From NCBI GenBank assembly GCA_012845835.1, contig JABAKD010000027.1:14360332-14424331 (forward strand): a stretch of DNA of 64,000 nt, read 5' to 3'. Both the position numbers and the translations under genes were made by a program. Under the pieces are notes generated by a model. It saw only the letters and a program-made list of their open reading frames with translations, did no database searches and had not been told where the DNA came from. The stretch's first letter is position 1. Every line of letters starts with the position of its first letter. Positions 31,922 through 42,864 of this stretch are shown one piece after another. This DNA is from Undaria pinnatifida (Eukaryota > Sar > Phaeophyceae > Laminariales > Alariaceae).

Positions 31922-32073
31922 ATGACTTTCAACAAGTTTCTGAGTATCGTGGTGCTTGGCGTGGTCCTGCTGCTGGATCAAGCTGACGCTTGCTCGTGTA
32001 TACCCGGAGATAGGGACCTGTGCGACTATGTAAACGCCGCGGACGTCGTGATGCGAGCGACGGCGCTGTCAAG
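31922..32073 (+). CDS. NTR copy 2, exon 1: signal peptide and Cys-Ser-Cys
   Basis: Residues 1-23 are a signal peptide (core SIVVLGVVLLL) ending ADA, followed by CSC. The predicted cleavage leaves Cys as residue 1, the defining feature of TIMP-type inhibitors. The third Cys follows ten residues on (LCDYV), then DVVMRATALS. The donor AG/GTGAGA is at 32074, phase 2. The exon is identical in plan to copy 1 exon 1, one codon shorter. Confidence 0.85.
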
Positions 32074-35000
32074 GTGAGAGGAAGGGGAAGAGGACGAGAA
32101 GCCCTTTAAGCTGTGTGTGTGCTTCTTCGGGGTTGATAGCCCCCCACCCCATCCAGCTGCGTTATAAGGGCGGCGGCGCTGCTGTTATGTACGTAGCTCG
32201 CTCTGCGATGTGATGGCATTTGTTATTTTTGCGCCACAACGGCTCGACCAACTGAACACAAGTACTACAATTGTACTGATTGTAGTACGAGTTTGCTCCT
32301 GCACCGCAAATGATGCGGATAAGTTTATCGGTACAGATAGTACTGGCTGGGTATCATAAGTGTGTTCATCAAGGCCACCAGTGCTGTACGTACCCGGCGG
32401 TAGGGCCTAGATTTTATAGAGCTACGAGTGCAGCCACCCAAGTCAATACAGGCACACACGAACTATACTCATGGGCTAGAAACCTTGCGCACCGGAGACG
32501 CAACGACTCAAAGCTACGAACATCCTCATCATGGTTCGTGTTGTTTTCCTCGTGTTGACGATCGAGGTGGTGGCGGTTCATTTAGCCGTGAATTCTTGTG
32601 ACCTCAAAGAAAATATGAGAGGCTAACTCAACGACGCCACAACCAAACAACAGCAGTTTTCCTGTGGCTATTCTTCCCCACGTCGAGCGGTTCCCTTCTC
32701 TGCAGGTATGTAGCTTCCCTTACCGTGCACACAGCGACAGTCAGGCCAGCTCGCGCCGGCGGTACATTGATCGGCACATGGTGGGCACACCCAATTATTT
32801 CGAGAACTTCGACCTGCGGTACCCGTAATTTATTAATAGAACATTTTTTTGTATAGACAAAATTGAAAACATTAGAAAAAGCTCTTCTCTGTTCAACACA
32901 ACGAACATGAAGTGCGGCATGATTGCTCTTGCTTTGTTCTGCGGAGCAACTCGCTTGGGAATCTCGAATCGGGTTCGGCGTATACAAGAGCGAGGCGATA
33001 CAACAGAAAACATACGGGGAAAGCGGTCTGAGGTCTAATATACGCGTGCGTGGGGTCTCGAAGACTTTCACTACCAGCTATTCTCCAACGTCCTACTACT
33101 CCGGTTTCAACGCTGTTGCGTTTGTTTGTAGACTGTAAAAGATGAACTCGTACTTTGGCACCCTCCTCTCTACGATACAAATATGGTCATGAGTCATGAT
33201 ATGTGGTACCTAAACGTGTACAAAGTGCCTGCTACCACTCCGGACGTAAATATAATGATCGGTAGTATATTAATTTTGACATCTAAACGGTATTACGTTT
33301 ATGTCCATAATGGTGTACTTCAACATGAGATTCAGTGTACAGCAGCAGCAGCAGATAACAGGTCATACGAAGTCGAGAGCGAAAAAAAACACAAAAAAAA
33401 AACGATATTCGCAGCAACCATGACAGCGCTTTTGACCTACTATTAATATTATCTATGGATTTTTTTGAGCGGTTTATTATTATATTTTATAAAAAATGAA
33501 AATACACTCCAGCTGTGAGATCGAAGATTTCGTCGAAACTCATCTTTACAAGCTGTGTGTGATACTCCGATCGCGCGTATTACGAGTTGTGTGTCTTAAC
33601 GATATAGGTCGGCTATTATATCTGGCGATTATTTTTTTTGTGGATTTGAGGCTCCAGAAATAGCTGCATCAGAATTAAGGGGCGTCCATTAGACTTATGG
33701 CTTAAAGAATTGATTCTTGGAAAGTGGTTTTATTTTGCCGTTTACCTTTATTTTTGAAATCTGGCACGTACACTGCTGTCACGGGCGACGTTAGGTCACC
33801 ACCGCCGCTGCTGCTATCTCTGCTGCTGTGCTGCTGCTGTGGTGCTGCTGTGGTGCTGGTGTGGTGTGCCTGTGGTGGTTTCGATGGTGGTGCTGCTGCT
33901 GTCGCGTGTGTGTGAGGACGAAGCTCTGTCTCGCACACAACAAGCGCGGTATGCTGTCGTACCTGGTAGGTGTGTTTAGGTTTTACTTCCACGAAAGATG
34001 CCTTATACTAATTGAAGCCGAAATGGTGGGGGGGGCGGGGAGGGCTGTCCTGCCCCCGCCCCCCCCCGGATGCGTACGCCTCCCCTACCTCTATATAAAC
34101 TAGCGGGAGGGAGAAGGGGGAGGAGGGGGCGCTCCCTCCCTTTCCCCTCTTGCTTACGCCTCCCCCACCAACACAAACGAAACACGGTCGACCCACCTAC
34201 CGGTCGCGCTCCGCTAGTGAGACGCCTCCCCCTTCTTAGATTTTTCGTGTGCAAACCGGAGGCCCGTTCATTCCGGACTCCGGAATAGCTAAAACAGCCA
34301 AGTAGTTCCGTTTCTAACGGCCCGTGCGGTCGGGGACCTACTCGACCCACCACTACTTGTGTGGGTGCTTTTGCGTGGGTTTTCCGTTTCTAACGGCCCG
34401 CTCATATCGAGAACCCCCCACCATTGCTAAACGATTAATGATACCGTTATTCCGTTTCTAACGGCCCCTGCGCCCAGGAAAACCACCGCTAATCGACCAC
34501 TGTCACTACCTCACGCGTGCTTTCGGGTGGTTTTTCCGTTTCTAACGACCCGCTCCTGCCGGGGACCCACCTCGACTGCCAAACGATCATGGATGTGGTG
34601 ATTTCCGTTTCTAACGGCCCGCTCATATCGGGGTTATGCCACCACTGACCGACCACTATGTGCCTGTGCTTTCGGATAGTCCTGTTTCTAACAGCCCGTT
34701 CATATCGGGAACCCGCCACGATTGCTAAACGATTATTGATTGTGATTTCCGTTTCTAACGGCCCGTGCGATCGGGATTATGCCATCACTAATCGACCACT
34801 GTGTCCTCTTCCCTTCCGTTTGCCCAATTGCCGTGGATTTTTTTGCGGGAGGGTGGGCGGGAAAAAAAAACAACTTGACGACTCCCTGACGTCCCTTGCC
34901 CTCTGCCCCGGTCCTCTTCAGCTCGTGCAGGGCCTCGCCCGTTAGCTACTTCTTCGCCATTCGCTGCACCGACGACCCCCCGCTTCACACCGCTCTACAG

Positions 35001-38000
35001 TTGCTTGTTGGTATCTGACCTCTCGATCGTGTTTTTCTCATAATTATCCGGAACTTTCATATTCTCTATAATACCCCGTATCAAACATCATGCTACCCTA
35101 CATTGGAAACCCCGAGACTTTCCCGTTCTTCTGCTGTTCTATATTTCTACCCGTTACCCCAAACACTAGGTTGCCCCAACGTCAACCTTCCTCTTTGGGT
35201 CTTACTTCCACCAAAGATGCTTTATATTAATTGAAGAAACCGAAATGGTGGGTGGGGGGAAAAGCTGTCCTGCCCCCGCCCCCCCCCGGTTGCGTACGCT
35301 TCCCCTACCTCCATATAAAATGGCGGGAGGGAGGAGGGGGAGGAGGGGCCGCTCCTCGCTTTCCCCTCTTGCTTACGCCTCCCCCACCCACACAAACGAA
35401 ACGCGGTCGACCTACCTACCGGTCGCGCTCAGCTAGTGAGACGCCTCCCCACCCGAGACCGCAATTCTCCCCACCCCTCCGTCCGGTCATGTCCTGACCG
35501 TTTGGGTTCCGATAGCAGTTCCCCAAGCGGTCGTTACATTACCGGGCAGAGGAGACTTATCCCATTCCGCCCCATGTAATCCCTTGTCCCGGTTGTCTCT
35601 CAAACTCCCGTGCCCCGTGCTCCAACACCTCTTGACACACAACCGGGTCCTCCATATTCGCCCTAACGTACACCATAAACGAGACTGACGACCACCTTCC
35701 TTCCTTCTTTATTACGGCCTCCCGTACCCCTCTCGCGGCCAGTCTTGTCGCTTCGCCTATTCTCCCCGAATGCAACGCAAATTCTTCTGGAATCAGTCTC
35801 GCCCCCGCCCCCCTCCCCTCCTCTCTCCACCTCTCCCCTACGCTTGCTATGCCATCCCTCAAGCACTGGGTTGCCCGTCCCCAACACCAGACCTCCCAAC
35901 CGTCCTTTCCCCTAAATGACATCAAGGGCGCTTCTTCCGTTGAACCCCCGTTACCGTACAACCTAAACAGCTCCACTAATAGACCCGCCGCCCCTCTTTC
36001 TCCCTCCCCCCCCCCCGCCCTGTCCTTGTTCTCACCAGTACTGCCCCCTTTCTCCCGTGGTCCCCCTCCGATCCCTTGAACCTCACCTCCACTTCATTTG
36101 CTTCGTGTATTCTGCTTCCTACCAACTGCTCGTTATCCCTGAAAAACGCCACACACCCCCTCCTCAAACAGTATACTCTGTGGAACACCCCTTTTCCGTT
36201 GGCAAATAATTCCGACGCTCGCAACATACCTGGTAAAAAAATACGTTAGCGCCAGACCAATCCATAACACCCTCCCGCCTACCCCCCATGCCTGAACGCT
36301 CTACTGCATCTCCGTCGGCATCCCCCACGTCAACGGTCTTCTCACTTTCTGTTGACTGCCCATCCCTACGTGCGCCCTCTTGATACCTTGCCTGACCAGA
36401 TCTGATAAACGGGTTACTCATGGGCACTAATAGTCCCAAGAACTGATCATGGTAGAAATTGATCGCCACCAACTTGCCTACTATGGTCGACTCCTTGTTC
36501 CCTTTCCCTGCGCAACAGCATCCCATGAACTCGACCCATTCCCCTACCAGTTCCATCTCCCCCACGTCTTTCCGCAGCCAACACCCCTTCCCTGTGAAAG
36601 ACCGCCAGCTCACCCACATCCTCCAATTCGCCTCGTAAGTTCTTCGAGTCGAAGCTGCAACTCTTCCAAATGCGTACCCTCTCGCAGTATCTCCGGACAC
36701 GTGAGCTGTTCCCTCGTTCCCAACTCCTGCACCTGTGTCAGACACAACCACCGATCCTGGAGGAGTCGGCTCCCCCCTTTGGCCCAGTGCCCAACCCGAA
36801 TCCCCCGCCGCTGTCCTCGACGTGGTCGCCTCAGAACTGGTGTCGGTAGCTCGCCCGGTTGGCCCCGCCGCGTCGCGGAGCCCGTGCCCTCATTTCTTCG
36901 CCGGTCCGTCTCTCCCCTACCCCCCTCCCCCCTCCCCCTTTCTCCTCCCCGACCCCCTCTCCTCCTCCTCCCCCCTCTTCCGCTTTCCTGACCCGCCCCC
37001 CTCCTTCGGCAAAAACGCACCCTTCGAGTTTTTGTACCCACCTTCGTGTCTGTATCTGCATGGTATCCCCTTCTTTGGCCCGTGGAGGCATGCCCCGAGT
37101 TTTTCGTAGTCGCGGCAGAGTCGGTCATTTGCCCCTTCCCCCCCTTCTCCTCCCTCCCCCCGCTTCTCTACTCCTCCCCCCACCAACCCACCCCCCCACC
37201 CTCCTCCCCCCCCCCCTCCGCCTCCCCCTCCTCCTCCCCCCCCTCCCCCACCCCAACCCTCTCCGCTCCTTGTTCGTTCCCCCCCAACCCCCCCCCCCCC
37301 ACCCCCCCCCTCACCCTTCCGCTGCCCCGGTCTCGCTTGCCCCCTCCCCTCTCCCGCCCCCCCGTCTCTTCCGATACCCCCCCACGGTGGGCTCCTCTGC
37401 GTACCCTACGTCCGCCAGGTAGATGGGTGCCGTTGTACCCCACGTATGGATTCGCGTGAAAAGCGGCAGTGGCATTGGGCCTACGTCGCTCGGACGCGGG
37501 AACATCTCGACCTCCTGCTTCAGCATGTGCGCCTGCCGGGATACTTCCTCCGTCCACTCCTGGAGATCTTTATTGAAACATTGGACGAATTTGCCCCTAA
37601 ACGGCTCTGATAGGGCCACCCGTGTATTCTGCGCGTGAAAAGTCCTCACCCCCTACGCTACCGCGCGAAGACGCTCAACCAGCTTGTCCGTCCGTCGCAG
37701 CGATGCTTGCCCGAAGCCTTTGTTTCCGTCCACCACGTACCGCATGAGGTGTGTTAGCAACAGAAATAAGGCCTCCACTCTGTGGTCCAAGGATACCTGC
37801 GCCGTCCCGCCCCCGAAGCCAAAATGGACCCTCTGGGAGAAGTTGCGGATATCGATGTTGCTTAGTCCCACTACCTGCTGGGCGCCGTTCCCCCCAATGA
37901 TGGACCCCCTCGTGACCATGCTCATCGCCTCCACCGAATCGAACGGTGGTGCCTTCCCGTCCTCGCGTAGAGACACCCAGACTACCACCGTGCGGTTGCC

Positions 38001-41000
38001 CTTCCTCCAACAACTTTTCAGTCAGGGATGGCTCATAGTATCCTTCCCGCCCCCCCGCCCCCGCCCCCCCCACCCCCCCCCCATTCCCGCGCCCCTCCCC
38101 CACCCTGCCCCCCTGACGAAAAACTCGTCACCCCTTTCCCCCCCCCGACAGCGGTCCGTTGCTGTATGAAGTGCCGCTCCCGTCTCCCCGTCCCGTGCCC
38201 GGTTCCTGATACTGTTGCTGTTGCAGCCTCGGCGGACCCATCACCCACGGGCTTCCACCCCCAACCCCCCGCCTCCACTGCCCTAAGGGCGCTCCCATCT
38301 GCTGCTGTCGCTGTCCTGACCCTTCTATCTCCCACGCGCTCACTTGCCCGAATCCCCCCCGGTCTGACTGCTGCTGCTGACTGCTTGACTGTTGCTGCTG
38401 CTGCCACTTTGACTGCTGCTGTCGCGGCTCACTGCACCTACTGCACCTCCTCCCCAACGTACCCCACCCCCCCCCCTGTTCTGGTCCCCACCCTTGCTGC
38501 GGCTGCTGTGGCGTGCCCCCGCTATGCGGCTGCTGCGTTGGCCTGCCCTGCTGCTGCTGTTGCCGTGGTGCGTCCGCGCTCAGCTGCTGCGGTGACCAAC
38601 CCCGCTGCTGCTGCTGTTATTGCTATACCCCCCCCCCCCCATTGCGGCCCCTTGTTGCTGTGGTGCCTCGCCTTGCTGCGGCTGCTATTGTGCGCCCGTG
38701 TCATACTGCCGCTGCGGTGTCCACTCTTGATGCTGATGCTTCGGCGCTCCTACCGGTCCCCAGGGAGCCTGTGGTGGCCCGTTAAAAACCACCAGCTGGC
38801 TGTAATCCCGCCCCGCCCCTGCCTCCTGCTGATACGAACTCCTTCCACCCGCCGATGGGGGGGCCCGAGATTCCGCGCGGGGTGAATTTTGGTGACGTTG
38901 CGGGGGTGGGACATGTTGGGCGGAGTTGGTTTGGTCGCGGTGGTGCCTATCTGAACCCCTTCCTTCTTGCTGCCTGGCGATGTGCGAGTATTCCTACGCG
39001 ACCCGTGCCCCCCTCTACCCGACTGTCTGTGGTCTCCGTCAAGCGCCTGTGATTCAACCTCCGGGAACTTCACGCTTCTACTGGACGACGCGCTTACGGT
39101 TGCGAACGTATTTCTGTGTACTGTACCCTCTTCCACGCTCCCGGTTGCTCCGCCTCCCGAGCTCGATCTCTGCGTTGGGCCTGGATCTCCCACCGGGTTA
39201 TCCTGCTCCTCGTCCTGTTGTTGGGTCGGGGTGAGACCCTCCATCCTTGCTCGTTCCTCCCGACGACTGCTGCTCTCGACGATGCTCACCCTCCAGCACA
39301 GCAATCCAGAAAAGAGAAAAGAAAACAGATAAATAAAAAAAATAAAAAAAAACTTGACGACTCCCTGACGTCCCTTGCCCTCTGCCCCGGTCCTCTTCAG
39401 CTCGTGCAGGGCCTCACCCGTTAGCTACTTCTTCGCTATTCGCTGCACCGACGACCCCCCGCTTCACACCGCTGTACAGTGTTGCTTGTTGGCATCTGAC
39501 CTCTCGATCTTATTTTTGTCATAATTATCCGGAACTTACATTTTCTCTATAATACCCCGTACCAAACATCCTGGTACCCTACATTGGAAACCCCGAGATT
39601 TTCATGTTCTTCGGCTGTTGTATCTCTCTGCCCATTACCCCAAACACCAGGTTGCCCCAACGACAACCTTGCTCTTTGTGATTCTTTGTTGTGGGTGATG
39701 GGTGACGTGTACAGCAGACAGGTATCATACCAGGTACAGTATGAGCAGTGGTGACATGTGATACTTGGTACGAGGTGGTATCCAAAAGTCAAATAATCTC
39801 AGTTCTGAGAGGCTGGAAGAGCTTTCATTTTTGGGCTCAGAAATCGCCAAATCCGCTGAAATCGCCAAATCCGCTGATTTCTGGCCTCAAATATTTCTGA
39901 ACCCAGAGATAACGATGATTTCTGGTCCAGTAGTGGGTGGTTTTTATTTTTGGCTTCGGGGATCCCTGTTAAAGAGAAAAAGAATCGCTCAAAATGTTTC
40001 CCATAGTAGTTGGCCTTACGGTACGAATACGGAGAATACACATGAGGTATCCATTGTACCTGCCCCAACGGCTTCTTCTCGGTAGGGTTGTCATCTTCAG
40101 AACCTATTAATATGAGGATAATATGTAGTCTTATATGTAGAAACACGCACAGATTGAGCTGCCCCACACGCCCCACCCCCGCCCCAACCCCCCCCCCCTA
40201 TGATAAACTGGTGCATTTTTTTTTTTTTTTTTTTCCCAAAACCGTCAGATTTATCCCCTTGAAAGGATTTATAGCTTACACGCACAAATTGCCCGCCCGT
40301 CCGCCCCCCCCCACCCTCCCCCCCCCCCCCCCTCCAACCCCGCTCGCTTTTGATCAAAACCAGGCCCCCACGTCCTTCAAAACTCCGCCCCCCCCTCACC
40401 GGTTATTCGACTTACAGGATTCACTTGATAAACGGATACATTTCCCTTCACAGCTGTCAGATTTTGTCCCCTCAGAAACGGGTTTTATAGTTTCCGCGCA
40501 CAGACTGACTAACATCACCCTGTTGACCCTGATAGCTACACTGTAGTTGTAAGGGGAGTCGCCGGCCTATATCCTTAATGAGGACACACAACTCGTAATA
40601 CGCGCGATCGGAGTATCACACACAGCTTGCAAAGATGAGTTTCGACGAAATCTTCGATCTCACAGCTGGAGTGTGTTTTCATTTTTTATAAAAATATGTA
40701 GAAACCCACCGGAGCCACCGCATCACACGTATCACGTCATCTTGTTGTTTTTATTGTTTTCACAGTAACTTGCATAAACAAGTCCGTGGTCACCGGACAG
40801 GCCCCTCCAGTTACTCTGGAGCTGAGGAATACCCCAGGGAAAAAACACAACAAACCGAAGGTGGTACACGCATATATATGTCACGCATACCTCCGCCAGA
40901 AACATAAAAAGTGTAATCGGGAGTCAGCCTACGATGTGCCAGGTCCATACTGGTGCATACGTCTCACTACTGGCACCTTGAAAACCGACTATACCGCTTG

Positions 41001-42827
41001 CCACTCAAGAAAGACTACCACATATATATATATTATAAAAAATGAAAATACACTCCAGCTGTGAGATCGAAGATTTCGTCGAAACTCATCTTTGCAAGCT
41101 GTGTGTGATACTCCGATCGCGCGTATTACGAGTTGTGTGTCCTCATTAAGGATATAGGTCGGCGACTCCCCTTACAACTACAGTGTAGCTATCAGGGTCA
41201 ACAGGATGATTTAAGTCAGTCTGTGCGCGGAAACTATGAAACCCGTTTCTGAGGGGGACAAAATCTGACAGCTGTGAAGGGAAATGTATCATTTTATCAA
41301 GTGAATCTTGTAAGTCGAATAACCGGTGAGGGGGGTGGGGCGGAGTTTTGAAGGACGTGGTATATATATATACTAACCGGTCGCCCCGGTGGCGTATCAG
41401 GTTATGCTCGAGCCTGGTATGGGTCAGTTTCGTGAGTTCGAATCCCCCCGAGGGCATAATCGTATAAACTCGTGGGGACTCTTTCTTGTGCACAAATTGA
41501 CTTGCGGAAAGCGCGAGAGCGTGAGTTAGCAACACTCGATGAAAAATCGACTAGCAGTGGGATTGCTGAACCGTATGCGCGATAAAAATTGAAGGCAAGA
41601 ACCGGGGGGGAGAAGAGACGACACCTGTGACCACGGCTTGTCCAGAAGCTGGAAAGTAAATGTTTGTGAAAGTACCCATCACTACGCATGCGCACGTCAG
41701 ACGCAAGTCAATTGGAAAAAAGAAACGAAGCAAAGAAGAGAAAGGAAAGGAAAGGAAACGAAACGAAACGAAACGAAACGAAACGAAACGAAACGAAAGG
41801 AAACGAAAGGAAAGGAAAGGAAAGGAAAGGAAAGGAAAGGAAAGGAAAGGAAAGGAAAGGAAAGGAAAGGAAAGGAAAGGAAAGGAAAGGAAAGGAAAGA
41901 AAGGAAAGGAAAGAAGAACGAGAAAAGGAAAGGAAAGGAAAGGAAAGGAAGAACGAGAAAAGGAAAGGAGAGAAAAGAAAAGACAAGGCAAGCAAGAAAA
42001 GACAATACAAGAAGAGGAACCAAGGAAAGGAAAGAGAAAAACGTCATACTAGCAGACCCTAGGAAATGACTAAAGACGGCATTGGGCTCATAAGAGGGTA
42101 TCAAGTGCATCAGTGGCTCTGGGGAGAGAACGCAACAAGGCGAAGAAGTCAGGGCGGCCTTACGCTGACTTGTGACGACCATTGGAAGGCCCACAAAAAT
42201 TTCAAGACGATGATGGCTAGACGCAGACTTCAGTCTCTTGGGGATGACGCCCCCCCCCCCCCTCCCACCCTCCCCCCCTACCCCCTCCCCCCGGCCGCGT
42301 AGAGATGCCGACTGTGGATGGCGCTGCCGCGGCCTTTGTGTCGCTCTGCAGCTCTGCGTCTCTCCGTCTCATGCCATGTCCGCATGAACAACTCGACTCC
42401 CCCCTCTACCTGTCGAAACCATCTGCCGACCTTCTGCGCAGCCTTTCGAGACCCTTCGAATTTTATTCCAAAGACCGACATGTCCTCCTTCAGATGCACC
42501 AACCCGTCCTTCTCTTGCCCCCCTGAGTAGCCCTTACCCCCAACAAGCTCCCCAAACACCACCCTTTGTCGGAGCGTGTAATGTGCGTGCCTGTGTACTA
42601 CGCAGCTTTGAATATTCCATTCACTGCAACACATACTCCAGGGATGCCAGGTTCAAATCCATCAAGTATCCGACCAACTCTTCCTATTATTACAGTAGGG
42701 TCGGTGAGTCGAACAGCGACTTTTCCGACTCGACTTTATTGCGACTGGATTCTTCTGGGCTTCCAGTCGAGTGGGTTTTATAGTTTTATGCTCTTTCTGG
42801 AGACGATGGGTGGAAGGGCGTGCTGCT

Positions 42828-42864
<37 letters not shown>

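Larger units (their letters stand above)
33982..39678 (-). mobile_element. Tyrosine-recombinase retroelement with split direct repeats (Ngaro/PAT-like), no RT seen
   Basis: In - strand order: repeat A1 (39678-39351), gag-like frames (39304-36917), tyrosine recombinase (36751-35557), repeat B1 (about 35453-35202), repeat A2 (35197-34872), a 70-bp tandem array, repeat B2 (about 34232-33982). A1 and A2 match over about 326 bp, B1 and B2 over about 250 bp. The arrangement A1-ORFs-B1A2B2 is the diagnostic split direct repeat plan of Ngaro/PAT members of the DIRS order. These normally carry RT and RNase H, but no space or motif for them is found between gag and recombinase. It is probably a deletion derivative or a non-autonomous lineage, inserted in intron 1 of NTR copy 2. 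Confidence 0.75.

Noticed and set aside
33724..34103. Cys- and Gly-rich + frames near 33.8 kb
   Set aside because: They are generated by a CTG/TGG simple repeat (33805-33910).
36859..38885. Pro/Ser/Ala-rich + strand open frames of 120-285 aa
   Set aside because: They are antisense shadows of the gag-like - strand region and of C-rich tracts; no domain is visible.
41381..41460. Candidate tRNA gene (A-box and B-box matches)
   Set aside because: The T-stem and acceptor stem do not pair; a SINE head is more likely.
41638..42194. Lys/Glu/Arg-rich (+) and Phe/Ser/Leu-rich (-) open frames
   Set aside because: They are produced by the AAAGG pentamer tract, not by coding sequence.
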